From Macrosoma leucophasiata (taxonomy: Eukaryota; Arthropoda; Insecta; Lepidoptera; Hedylidae), in assembly GCA_036365455.1 (NCBI GenBank), contig JAWQUS010000025.1:25332001-25396000 (forward strand): a stretch of DNA of 64,000 nucleotides, written 5' to 3'. The notes below the pieces were generated by a model. That model worked only from the letters and a program-made list of their open reading frames with translations. It searched no databases and had not been told where the DNA came from. The position numbers and the translations under genes were made by a program. Below are positions 49,611 through 60,404 of this stretch, one piece after another. The first letter of the stretch is position 1. Every line of letters begins with the position of its first letter.

Positions 49611-50640
49611 CTTTTCTTACCATTTTTACTATTATAGAAAAAAATAAACGTCAGCTATAAAAACAACTGGTCTTTTTATGCGAATTTCGTAAAATAACTC
49701 CAAAATTTCGTAACTTTAATATACAATCAATTAAATTAAAATTTTGAACCGCCACCACCCATAAATTGGACCACCAAATAAATATAACGTTGCGGTCATG
49801 GCCCCGTATGTGCAAATTACAGGCAGAAATTTATAACAACATTTGTTTCAGAAATTATAGACCTCCGTGTATCAACTGTGATAAATTATTTGTCTGTAAT
49901 TAACCTTAACAGCGTAATGTTTTAACGCGACACCGCGATAATGTTGGAATAAGGTTATATTTATTTTAAATTTACAACATTTTTTACATGTTTTTCAATA
50001 TGCTATAGAGTAATAAAAATTCTGAAATAGTATTCGCGTAACATGCACCGTTTTTGTCATGCAATTATATTTTTTAACAGTAGTATCAACTTATAAATGG
50101 TAAAACACAATATAAACAATATAAACAAATAAATAACGTTTAAATTCTTTGTAATATCAAATTATTATATCTATTATGAGAGGTTATTATTGAAAATATC
50201 TTAAGATAATGTTTGATGAAGACATGATAATGATTGAGGTTAAATTGGTTTATGACCAAAACCGTCTAAATTCACTCACACGTGTTATTACGTGAAAAAA
50301 ATATATTTACCATTATCTTGACTAATCAACGTTAATGAATAAGTGATTAACGAAACGGAGATTCCGTTCCCCTAAGAATCTTGGGAAATCCTTTTAGTGC
50401 TTCCCTACATTAATTCCCCAAGAAACCAACATGCCACATTTCCAAGGCCTGAAGCTTGAACACCCTAAATAATGAACGATAGGTCGTATTTTGTGTTCGT
50501 CACTAGCATTCTCAAATGGATAAGATTCATCCAAAAGGGTAACGTGGCCAGTATGTTGGGGACGTTGAACGGTGGGGACGGACTGGACATTGGGTTTAGT
50601 TTCTTTGTTGCGCTCTACATATAAACAATTAAAAAAAAAA
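49611..50640. other. AT-rich, nothing recognised
   Basis: Read on both strands without a convincing gene or repeat. Confidence 0.4.
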
Positions 50641-50840
50641 ACTGGTTGCCTGTAAAGTCGGTTTTACGGGCGAAGTTTTTACGTGACAACGTCTTTTTCT
50701 CGGTAGAAAGGCATTCGCCGGTCCGGCAGGCCTCTCTCTCGTTCGGTGACTCATCGTTACGTTACCGGGCGTTACACTTTTTCATGAGTGACTCCGAGCC
50801 GCAACGTAATTTAAGACGTTGTCACGTCAAAAAAAAAACC
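50641..50840. repeat. GC-rich inverted-repeat module N
   Basis: ACGTGACAACGTCTT (50681-50695) and its exact complement (50813-50827) enclose a CpG-rich centre with GTTACGTTACCGGGCG. The flanks are A-rich on both sides. I believe similar sequence is common in lepidopteran genomes, but only one copy is here. Confidence 0.55.
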
Positions 50841-51185
50841 ATGTGAATTGTATGCTTGTTTTCAAGTTATATGGTAATGTTTTAATCATAAGTGTCTATT
50901 TTGATTTTTATTACAGCATGTTATTATTAATATTATCTACATTTAAGAACTTGAATGCTAAATTAATTATATTTGTATGAAAAAGTATGTGGAACAAATT
51001 GCTGATTGTAAAAGATTCATCACTCCAGCTGTAAGACATCCACTACTATCGCCACGCTTGGCAGGCGGATTGGTGATCGCAGTGCCGGTAGCTTTATCGC
51101 GCGAAGCTTCTGTCCATCCCGCGTTGTTATTTTAACTACCGCCGTATTGGAATGGTTTGACCGCCATTGTTCGGTTGACTGACTG
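50841..51185. other. Unassigned, includes part of repeat P
   Basis: GGCAGGCGGATTGGTGATCG (51058 onward) and the CCGCCATTGTTCGG word relate this stretch to 13290 and 22140 respectively. Confidence 0.4.
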
Positions 51186-51234
51186 CACTAGTGGAAGAAT
51201 TCTATTCCAGTAGAATAGAATTCTTCCGCTAGTG
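51186..51234. repeat. 21-bp palindrome with one mismatch
   Basis: The left arm CACTAGTGGAAGAATTCTATT and its near complement at 51214-51234 have a 7-base loop. A half-decayed relative is at 22028-22076. Confidence 0.8.
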
Positions 51235-51284
51235 GGCATGTTAGTCACGTCTCTACGCCTGATTAGACGAAACAAACGAGTGAT

Positions 51285-51540
51285 TAGTTTTTTTTTTATG
51301 TAATGGAAGTGGCAAACAAGCTTGCAGTTCACATTGATGTTAAATGATGACTGCAGCCTAAAGACACCTACACAAAGACCAAGGTCAAAATGCAGATGCG
51401 TTACCACTAATGAGACCTAAGGTGTTACAGGGCCATACATTACCACCGGAACACTACCATTTAGCGTCAAGTATATTAGCTATTGCGGTGGAGTCTACGC
51501 CCGCGAGCTCCGTCGCTGGAGCTATACTACCAGTAAGTAG
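51285..51540 (-). repeat. S1 repeat
   Basis: Reverse copy with an internal deletion of the CCTCTGTGCCGGAAATTACAG segment. Confidence 0.75.
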
Positions 51541-52164
51541 TGATTTTATAGCTAAGTGTTGATACATAAGAAGGTAGTAGTCACTGATAAAATAAGCGAG
51601 AGCATTCCATTCATCACTAGATTGACCCAATCAGCTTTCAAATGTCACAAAGTTGCGCAAGTTTATGTAACTAGTGAAATATAATGAGTTGCGTCCCCGT
51701 TTTTTAAAACAAACTTCCGAGATAAACACAGAAGGTAACGAAGAAATGTAGGATATTCTTATAAATTTTGTCACACCTATGCTATTTTTACAAGCGTGAA
51801 GGTAGTTTTTAGGAGATTCGTAACTACGAGTAAAAAGAAAAACCATACAGGATCCCGTATAGGATCGTTCAGGCGTCTGTTTGTTTGAAAGTCCGACTTA
51901 ATTCAAGTACAAGTATAAGATATTCTCAGTTCCATCGCCTAGAGCGTAAAAGTATCCTACGCTTCTCCGTTACCTTCCTCTGTACTTATCTCTGGGTTTA
52001 TTTCCACAAACTGGGACGCGACTCAAATGTTTTGTTATATAAACTTGCACAACTTAGTGACATTTGAAAGCAGAATGAGACAATCTGGAGATGAATGGAA
52101 TGCCATCGTTTGTTTTATCTGTGACTACTAACCCAGAAAGTCAAGAAAGAATGTGTTTTTTTTA

Positions 52165-52447
52165 AAATAGCAAAAATGGCAAACAAGCTTGCAGTTCACA
52201 TTGATGTTTAATGATGACTGCAGTATAAAGACCCTTACACAAAGACCAAGGTCAATATGCAGATGCGTTACCACTCCTGAAGCCTAAGGTGCTATGCCTC
52301 TGTGCCCGAAATTACCTTACATTACATTACCACCTGACCGGAGCACGATAGTGCTGAACACTACCATTAAGCGGCGAGTAGGTATATTAGGTAATGCGGT
52401 GGTAGCTACGCCCGCGAGCTCCGTCCCTGGAGCTCTGTCCCCAGTAA
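52165..52447 (-). repeat. S1 repeat, full length
   Basis: Reverse copy from the T/A-rich start to GTCCCCAGTAAA. Confidence 0.75.
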
Positions 52448-52921
52448 AAATCGATCTATCTTTTGTTTTTATTCTATCTGATCCAATTGATGTCATCGCC
52501 CTTAATCATAATAATAATAATTTTAATGCTGCCCTGCTCTCACTCGTAGTGAGTGATTTCGTTGTGTGTCAATTATTCGATCGCCAAATTTTCTGACCTG
52601 ATGGCCTTAACCTCTTAAGTTTCAATAAAATATGACAATGGATTCCATGTTCCTGGACCATATCGTCCACGCGTAACTCAACCTAATAAGCGTCCCGAAC
52701 ATCTTTCAGTCACCTCTCTGCTTATCTTGGGGCACTATTTCAACAACCTGGGATACGACTCAAATTTTTCGCTTCTTATATAAATTTACTTTGCAACATT
52801 TGAATAAGAAAGTCTAAAGATGACGAATGCCCTAGTTTATTTTATCACAACAGACCTTTTACTTATCAACGTTTTTTACCAGCATAATTGCTGATTTCTG
52901 AATGTTTTATGACAGGCGGAT

Positions 52922-53373
52922 CATCATCATTTCAGCCAAAAGATGTCCACTGCTGAACAAAGGCCTTCCCCAAAGAATGCCACAACGAATGGTCCTGAGC
53001 CGCCCTCATCCAGCGATTGCCCGCGACCTTCACCAGGTCGTCGGTCCATCTTGTGGGAAGCCTGCCCACGCTTCGCTTTCCGGTACGCGGTCGCCACTCG
53101 AGAACTGCTCTGCCCCAACGGCGGTCAGTTCGTCGAGCTATGTGCTCTGCCCACTGCCAATTGAGTCTCGCTATTCGGTAAGCTATGTCGGTAACTGGTT
53201 CTCATGCGGATCTCCTCATTGCTGATTCGATCTCGCAGAGAAACTCCAAGCATAGCTCTCTCCATTGCTCTCTGAGTGACCTTGAGCCTTCTTATGAGGC
53301 CCACAGTGAGCAACCACGTTTCTGTCCCATAAGTCATCACTGGCAACACACACTGGTCACACACTGGTCACTG
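52922..53373 (-). pseudogene. 5'-truncated RTE-type LINE with frameshift
   Basis: Flanked by GACAGGCGGAT (52911-52921 and 53374-53384), with an ATC-type tail at its minus-strand 3' end. The minus frame begins with QCVLPVMTYGTETW and AMERAMLGVSLRDRI. It then shifts frame near 53170 into sequence giving GRAVLEWRPRTGKRSVGRLP. It is a relative of 26179-26617. The same start point of both truncated copies (the CQ/QCVLPVMTYG block) suggests a favoured stopping point of reverse transcription. Confidence 0.85.
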
Positions 53374-53624
53374 GACAGGCGGATATGGGATTTATATTCC
53401 AAACTTAGAAAATCAAGTTGTGAGACTACTAAACTGAAATTTCGTTCCGGAAGGAATGTTGTTAAGTCCTTTTAGTGTTCTTGTATACTCCTCAACAACT
53501 ACATGCCAAATTTTCTGGTCTGAAAACCAGAAGCATTAACATCCCGAACATTTCTGCTTTACCTTTGTCTGCGCTTATTGGGAGACTTTTTCAATAAAAT
53601 GGTACGCAGCTCAAAATGTTTCGC

Positions 53625-53695
53625 ATGTACGCACGAACGCACGCACGAACGCACCTACGCACGCACGCATGCAAGCACGCACGCACGCTCGCTAA
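53625..53695. repeat. ACGC-type microsatellite
   Basis: Imperfect ACGC/ACGAACGC units. Confidence 0.85.
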
Positions 53696-54059
53696 ATGAT
53701 TCAAATTGCAAGAATTTTATGACTGCAAACCAAAGAAGTGCCTATAAAAATCTTGACTATCTACTCTAAATTTTCAAGTAATACTAAATACATATAATAT
53801 TTTTTGAATTCAGAAGGATCTGTGTCAGTGTCAGCATAATTTGTGAATTTTCTTTTTGGTGCTTGCAACTTAATACAAGTAAGATGATGTCACTTCGATC
53901 ACATTTCTTTGTTACCTTCTGTGCTTATCTCGGGGGTCTATTTTAACAAACGGGGACGCGACTCATACATTTCACCTGTTACATAAACTTGCGCAACTTT
54001 GTGACATTTGAAAGCTGATTGGGACAATCTAGAGATGAATTGGATGCTTTCATTTGTTG

Positions 54060-54155
54060 ATAGTGGTAGTGATAGTGTTCAACACTACCATTTAGCGACA
54101 AGTATATTAGGTAATGCGGTGGTGCATACTCCATACTGGGAGCTCTACCACCAGT
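54060..54155 (-). repeat. S1 fragment
   Basis: Only the ACTGGTGG half is present (reverse), inside block T. Confidence 0.65.
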
Positions 54156-54450
54156 AAGTAGTGATTTTGTAGCTAAGCGTTGATACATAGGAAGGTAGTA
54201 GTTACTGATATATAGTGTAGGACACACAGATAAGTCTAGTGTAGTACGATAGGGACAGCATAGGAAAAAAAATAGCAACTAACTTAAAACTGTTGCTTTT
54301 ATCTGTTTAGCTTTGTCTCTGTTTAGATTTGTTTCAGACTGTTTTCATTTGTCTGTTTTTGCTGTCTTTATTATATCCGTATGTATATATCATGTATAAG
54401 TATTAGTACAACTATACCTATTATAAATTTTACATCCATGGTTCTCTCAC

Positions 54451-54752
54451 TTTTTTTTTTTTTATTTATGGAAGTGGTATACAAGCATGCAGTTCACGTT
54501 GATGTTAAGTGATGACTGCAGCCTATAGACACCCACACAAAGACTAAGGTCAAAATGCAGATGCGTTACCACTCCTGAGGCCTAAGGTGTTACGCCTCTG
54601 TGCCGGAAATAACAGGGCCGTATTACCACTTATTACCACCTGACCGGAACACGATAGTGCTGAACACTACCATTTAGCGGCAAATATATTAGGTAATGCG
54701 GTGGTGCCTACGCCCGCGAGCTCCGTCACTGGAGCTCTACCACCAGTAAAAA
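54451..54752 (-). repeat. S1 repeat, full length
   Basis: A T tract at 54451-54463 and a CCACCAGTAAAAA end. The TTATTACCAC word is duplicated near 54620-54635. Confidence 0.85.
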
Positions 54753-54840
54753 GTACCTCACTGTAAGGGTCCTGTTGAAAACCAGCGTCAGGAACCTTGT
54801 ATATGAAGGTACCTGACATTTGCTGAACAGGACACCTTTT

Positions 54841-54975
54841 AGGCAGCCGTGAGACACATATTACGTGTATATGTATTAATTTTAGATATTGTGTTGTCTT
54901 TTCTTTGTTATCTACGTTTTACGTCTGTTTTATGTGTCTCGCTGTGAGTCAAAATAAATGTTTCTTTTCTTTTTT
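54841..54975 (+). repeat. Repeat Q, second copy
   Basis: GGCAGCCGTGAGACACATAT to AAAATAAATGTTTCTTTTC, collinear with 13930-14080. Confidence 0.55.
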
Positions 54976-55437
54976 CTTTCTTTTATCTGCCGGTGTGCAG
55001 GCGCGTAAAATTCACTCATATCATTTTTACCAATCGCACCAAAAGCAGTATAAATTCAAAATCAGATATACCTCAATGCATGCTTTGTTTCTCTCTGTCC
55101 ACTTCAGGGTCAGTCGTGAAGGTTTTCAAATCTATTCCCTCTCATCAAAGTAAAATCACAGCATGTCTATTAATTCAACAAAACGCAATTCCGTTTCAAA
55201 ACATAAACCTGCTAAATGCACGAAAAATAAAGGCAGAAGTCCTTTAAATAAACATCGCTCGTCGCCCAAAGTTTTATAGGTCTTTGCATAATAATTTAGA
55301 ATAAATTAATTATTACCTGCTCGCTTGCATAATTGCCGAGTCACGGTTTATTTAGGACTTGCGCTTTAGATTTTTGCGGAATAAAACGTATACAAACATC
55401 GTAACGGTTATGTTTACAACAATAAATTATGTTTATA
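54976..55437. other. Unassigned
   Basis: Nothing recognised. Confidence 0.4.
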
Positions 55438-55560
55438 CTAGCTGTTTCTCACTGTTGTCCGCGTGGTCTTAGGTCGAGAAGGAGGGGCGAGCTGCGATTC
55501 TTTCGCAGCTCGCGCCTCCTTACAGCTGCTCAAGCTAAGAGGGCCCGATGGCACTCGGCC
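55438..55560 (-). mobile_element. Helitron-like 3' end with strong hairpin
   Basis: The minus strand ends CAACAGTGAGAAACAGCTAG before T, a Helitron-like terminus. Upstream, AAGGAGGGGCGAGCTGCGA (55479-55497) pairs with 55503-55521 with one mismatch and a 5-base loop. The 5' boundary is not seen. Confidence 0.55.
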
Positions 55561-55623
55561 ACACACACCGACGAACGACTATGAACGACGCCCACGATAC
55601 AAGTTTTTATTTATATACATACA

Positions 55624-55694
55624 CTAGCGGCCCGCCCCGGCTTCGCGCGGTGCAATGTTGCCTACCCTCTCCTATTTGTCTTAGCGTGATGATT

Positions 55695-55735
<41 letters not shown>

Positions 55736-56003
55736 TCCTCGATATCTTTTATAGTTTAGGCAGCGTACGCAAAATAAGTAACTTTTCTGGTTGATTTTTT
55801 ACACCTTGTGTCTGAAAAGCCCAAATATCTTACGGAACCCTATTTTTTCCAAAATAAAATATAGCCCATGTTACCTGTGGATAATGTAGCTTTCGAATAG
55901 TGAAAGAATTGAATTTCTTTAAAATCGGTCCAGTACTTATTTAGCCTATTCATTACAAACAAACAAACAAAAAAATATTACCTCTTTATAGTATTAGTTA
56001 AGA
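55624..56003 (-). mobile_element. Non-autonomous Helitron-like element, 380 bp
   Basis: The minus strand runs from TCTTAACTAATACTATAAAG to GGGGCGGGCCGCTAG with A/T flanks. It contains a TA microsatellite at 55700-55728. It lacks the internal duplication of 11033-11581. Confidence 0.8.
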
Positions 56004-56204
56004 TAAATGTTAAGGTTACATTATAAAAGTTTATTGGCATTACACACATTTCAAAAGAAAAAAGTTTTTCATTTGGACTCCTTTGGAGTGCTCCTTAATA
56101 GCATACCCGACACGTACAAAAAATATGAAGAGTCAAATATGAAATATTTAACTTGTAAATAAATTCGTTTTTCATAGCACAAAATAGAAAGATACTAATA
56201 AACG

Positions 56205-57003
56205 TACATTGCGGCATTGTACTTTGGGGGAACAGCAAGGATGCTAATAAAGTTTTTATTTTGCAAAAGAAATGTATCCGAATACTTGCTAATATAGATT
56301 CCATGACTAGCTGCAAATCGTACTTTATTAAATATAAAATAATGACCTTACCATCTTTGTATATATCTGAGATTTGTTCTCTTGTAAGAAATAACACAGA
56401 CTGGTTCCCTCAACATTCTCGCCCCGAAAATCTAAGACATAAGGTTAAATTGGCTATAATCACATCAAAATTACAAATAGTTAATACCGGCCCTTACTCT
56501 ATGTCAATAAAAATATATAATCAAATTCCAAATTCTATTAAACACATACAAAATAATAAATTATTTAAAAACAAATTAAATTAATTCTTAACACAAAAAT
56601 GCTATTACACGTTGCAGGAGTTTTTTAGCGATAAGTAAAGAAAAATAATAGTAAAAAATAATATTAAAGATTATACATATAAGTACCGACCAAATTGTTA
56701 TTGCTATATTTTCTGTTTAATCGATGTCATGCAAAATTTTATAATAAAAATATGTAAATTAATAAATAGATACAATCACATATATTAAATAATATGAATA
56801 ATAGCTCTGAATTTAAATGTCTTCATTTAAGATTATAGTCATAAGTTTATATTGTAATGTAAAATTTTATATGTACATGAAATGTTCTCATAATTTTGCG
56901 GTGCCCCTACGGGGTGTTACATGTAACTACAAAATATTTAATTGTAAGACCTTATAACCATGTGACAAGCAAATAAATAAATAATAATAATAATAATAAT
57001 AAG
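56205..57003 (+). pseudogene. CR1/Jockey-type LINE ORF2 end with AAT tail
   Basis: The plus frame begins around 56205 with GIVLWGNSKDANKVFILQKK, goes on with RILANIDSMTSCKSYF and ends with SIKIYNQIPNSIKHIQ and a stop at 56584. The blocks correspond to the last about 130 residues of CR1/Jockey polymerases. About 390 bp of AT-rich untranslated sequence follows, ending in an AAT microsatellite (56980-57003), a common LINE tail. It is open but lacks all catalytic parts. Confidence 0.8.
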
Positions 57004-57783
57004 GGGGCAGAGCAGCTTGTGGCGAGCTGTTGGTGAGTAGCGACACCACCCCCTACCATCATCTCGAGTTCCTCCGAGAGAACTGGGCTCCGCCTCGTCC
57101 GCCACACAGAGGTACGGCCGGACAGAGCATCAGGTCTCTCACCTCTGGGTTGCCTTCATTGGCCGGTCAGAGTGGGGCGCTAGAGGTATGGCATTTGCAG
57201 AAATTTAGATAATAGGCTGTTGTCTAAATTTCTGCAAGAGCCATACACTCGGGGGTGGAAGTATCTAAAGGCATAATAGCGGGGAAGCCCGCTCCGAGCT
57301 CGAGATTACTCGCTCGTGATGGTGAAACCGGGGCCACACCTCTCGACACCCCCAGCCTCTCTCAACAGTGTTGCCCCCTGTCGACCATCGGGTTGGCTGT
57401 TTGGGGGGCCCACCAAGGAGAGGCGAGTCACCACCTGCCTAAAGTAGGATTCGATAATGTGAGATGTTGAATATAGGCAGGTGCCGGATCTCACTCCATA
57501 GGCCCAGCCAGCTAGTCCCCCCAGTTCACCCACATAGCCCAAAGTTTGGCAAATCACTTTTCATTACAATAGTCCCATTATATTCTGCGGGGTCTGTCTG
57601 TGTCTGTATTAACTATTGATGCAGCCAGAGAGAGGTCCCGCCGAATATAACCCATTACAAAGTAGATCAAAATTCTCGAAAGGGCCTCTACGTGTTGGAC
57701 TCCCCATGTCCCCGCGCAAGCCTGACAAAGGTCCGGGGTTCAAATTGGACCCCGTACTGACGAGAGACATAATAATAATAATA
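57004..57783 (+). repeat. GC-rich repeat of unknown class with AAT tail
   Basis: It starts right after the LINE tail and ends in its own AAT microsatellite (57768-57783), so it is probably a retroposed 3' region. It contains the long hairpin at 57187-57245. Short frames on both strands have no family resemblance. Confidence 0.5.
57187..57245. repeat. Long hairpin, 21 pairs with a 2x2 internal loop
   Basis: TATGGC, AT, TTGCAGAAATTTAGA (57187-57209) pairs with TCTAAATTTCTGCAA, GA, GCCATA (57223-57245). The terminal loop has 13 bases. Confidence 0.85.
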
Positions 57784-58019
57784 AATTCTATATTATCATT
57801 TACACAGTTCACTCAAACGTTTACGCTCACGTCGAGTGAAAAAATTAACCAGTAAATGATAACGGTTACTTTAGAATTCAATTTTCGGGGCCGGAGCATA
57901 AATTTCCCTTGGGCGCGTTACGTCAAACACAGGATAATGTGACCACTGACAGCCTCTACAGGGTTATCGTACTGGAAGAAGTTGTTTTTAAGATTAATAT
58001 TAGACAAACACTTTATTTA
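57784..58019. other. Unassigned
   Basis: Nothing recognised. Confidence 0.4.
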
Positions 58020-58140
58020 TTTTTACTGGTGGTAGAGCTCCATTGACAGAGCTCGCGGGTGTAGACACACCACTGCATTACCGCCGTTATACTTGCCGTT
58101 AAATGGTAGTTTTCAGCACTATCGTGTTCCGGACCTATCC
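58020..58140 (+). repeat. S1 repeat, 5' part
   Basis: From TTTTTACTGGTGGTAGAGC to CACTATCGTGTTCCGG, cut shortly before the mariner start. Confidence 0.7.
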
Positions 58141-58164
58141 GGTTTTATATATATGTATATAATA

Positions 58165-59395
58165 CGTTGGGGAAAAAGTCTTTTCGCATTATAGTATGTA
58201 TGAACTTGTAATAAAATCTCTTTGGCTGTAGTGTTTGTATCTGGCTGGTTTTGGTATCATTGAAAGTTAAAATTTTAAAGAACATATTTCCAAATTCAAA
58301 TTAGGCAAATGTGTGATTTTCATTTGAAGAAATTCGATACATTTTAAAATTCTACTACAAAAAAAGTAAAAATGCAACGCAAGCCGCGAAAACTATTTGC
58401 AATGTTTATGGACCTAGTGCGGTGTCTGTGAGAGTAGCACAAATTTGGTTTAAGCGTTTTAAATCCGGAAATTTTGATGTCAAAGATGCACGCTCTGGTC
58501 GCCCTATTACGGATAAAATGGATGCCATTTTTGAAAAAAGTGGAGCAAGATCGACATATCAGTAGTTACGACGTAGATGAAGAGTTGAGAATTGATCACA
58601 AAACAGTTTTGGCTCATTTGAAAAAAGCTGGGTAAAAATAGCACGATATTTGGGTACCTCACGAGCTCACTGAAAGAAACCTAATGAACCGTGTACTCAT
58701 TTGTGATTCTTTATTACGACGTATTGAAACCGAATCATTTTTGAAGAAGCTGATAACTGGTGATGAAAAGTGGATCACGTACGACAAGAACGTGCGAAAA
58801 AGGTCGTGGTCAAAGGCCGGTCAGGCTTCACAGACTGTGGCGAAACCCGGGTTAACTCGCAATAAGGTGATGTTGTGTGTGTGGTGAGATTGGAAGGGCA
58901 TTATTCATTATGAGCTATTACCACCAGGCAGGACTATCGATTCTGAACTCTACTGCGAACAACTGATGAGATTAAAGCAAGAAGTTGAGAGAAAGCGGCC
59001 GGAATTGATCAACAGAAGGGGTGTGGTGTTTCATCATGATAACGCTAGAACTCAAATATCTATAGCCACTCAGCAAAAGAGAGTCAAGAGAGTTTGGCTG
59101 GGAGGTGTTAATGCATCCGCCGTATAGTCCTGACCTTGCCCCTTCAGATTTCCACCTGTTTCGGTCTCTTCAGAATTCTTTATGCAATGTTAGGTTAACA
59201 TCACGAGAGGACTGCCAAATCCACTTGTCGCGGTATTTTGATGCGAAGTCCCAAAATTTTTATAGCAATGGGATCACGTCCGTAGGGACCTACAAGATGG
59301 CAAAAGGTTATCGAAGAAAATGGTACATACATACTTTAGTTAAATTTAAATAAACTATATTAAAAAATGTTTTGAATTATCTTAAAAAATGCGAA
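58165..59395 (+). pseudogene. Dead mariner-family transposon
   Basis: It starts CGTTGGGGAAAAAGTC after a TA. The transposase reading can be followed in pieces. The first is a helix-turn-helix region giving FEEIRYIL-like EIRYILKFYYKKSK, then QIWFKRFKSGNFDV and ARSGRPIT. A frameshift near 58535 follows, then HLKKAG with two stops (58632 and 58638). Then comes TGDEKWITYDK with the first catalytic D, a TGA near 58885, HHDNAR with the second D, and a frame change near 59090. The last piece is YSPDLAPSDFHLF with the third D, matching the DD34D pattern of mariner. The 3' end (about 59380-59395, AAAAAATGCGAAC) keeps only part of the terminal repeat. It cannot move itself. Confidence 0.85.
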
Positions 59396-59397
59396 CA

Positions 59398-59475
59398 ATT
59401 AATAATGTGTCAAAGGTTTGATAGATATGGACTATTTGTATGGAAAAATGAAAATGTGTTTTTTTCTCCTGACCT
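59398..59475 (-). repeat. Helitron-like fragment
   Basis: ATGTGTCAAAGGTTTGATAG and TTTGTATGGAAAAATG are the reverse of words near 46525-46580 in the 46368-46619 element. Confidence 0.5.
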
Positions 59476-59884
59476 CCTTATACATTAAATGTTTAACATA
59501 AAATTTTGCTAATCTTGCTTTTATGATAAATCTTTTTTATCTCTAATGATCACACGACTGACAAAAACAAAGCATATAATCAGCTAAAACATATTTGATG
59601 TATCATTTTCGGACCTCCGTGCTCAGAATGTATAAAATACTAAGTGAAACTAAGCACCATATTATAAACTTAAATTATTCTAGAGCCCATTGTTTTTTTC
59701 TTTTTCCATCGTATATAAACATAATTTCAACGAACTGGGGTAAAGCTCCACATAATAATAAGTTCTTGGCTCTGTTAATTAATATTTTTCTTCTGTACTT
59801 ATTAATATTTTCTGAATAGAGTTTCTATTTCTGGGTTGCTTTAAAATGATTTTAAATGCATTATTTTTTAGATTTTTTAAATGT
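59476..59884. other. AT-rich, mostly unassigned
   Basis: A faint reverse trace of the Harbinger-type MITE (ACTGACAAAAACAAAGCATA) lies near 59555-59590. Nothing else is recognised. Confidence 0.35.
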
Positions 59885-60020
59885 AGTCAAGCTGGCAAAT
59901 AAGCACGCAGTTAACATTGATGTTAAGTGACGACTGCAGCCTATAGACATCTACACAAAAATCAGAGGTCAAAATGCAGATGCGTTGCCATCCCTGAGAC
60001 CTTAGTTGCGTCTCTGTCGA
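59885..60020 (-). repeat. S1 repeat, tail-side part
   Basis: Reverse, from AAGCTGGCAAATAAGCACG to ATCCCTGAGACCTTAG. The ACTGGTGG half is missing. Confidence 0.65.
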
Positions 60021-60404
60021 TGATCAATAATCATCGTAGTGTCAGATTTACATTTCGTATTTTTGTTTCAGCATGAAAAATCACGTATTGGATTTTTAAA
60101 CTTCATAAAAACGGGTTCGCGTAATATATGAAATAAAATATGCGTGTACATAATCCTCTGGTATTGGAAAAATCCATTTTTCCCCTAGATCAGTGCGTAT
60201 CACAGGCTTAACGAAGTAAACACAAATATTTGAAACTTGTTAGCGCGCGACAGAAATTCGACGGGAAAAAAAAACAATGCTGCTTTTTGGTTAGATTTGA
60301 TTTTTAACGTGTTTTCTGTTATGATACGAAAAAAATCTTTGGGGAAAAATGGTTCACTATTGTTAACATTTTAGTTAAGGCATTATCCATTTGCAGTCGA
60401 GTTC
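60021..60404. other. AT-rich, nothing recognised
   Basis: Nothing recognised. Confidence 0.4.

Larger units (their letters stand above)
51536..54215. repeat. Local duplicated and inverted block (family T)
   Basis: A segment with GTGACATTTGAAAGC, GACGCGACTCA and the ACCTTC(T/C)(C/G)TGTGC(T/T)TATCTC run occurs forward near 51950-52110, 52720-52840, 53540-53620 and 53900-54050, and inverted near 51630-51750. A flank after S1, TAAGTAGTGATTTT(A/G)TAGCTAAG, occurs at 51534-51600 and 54150-54210. This points to tandem and inverted duplication of one segment together with its S1 copy. Confidence 0.6.

Noticed and set aside
53578..53769. Frame with HERTHERTYART-like repeats
   Set aside because: It is a translation of the ACGC microsatellite.
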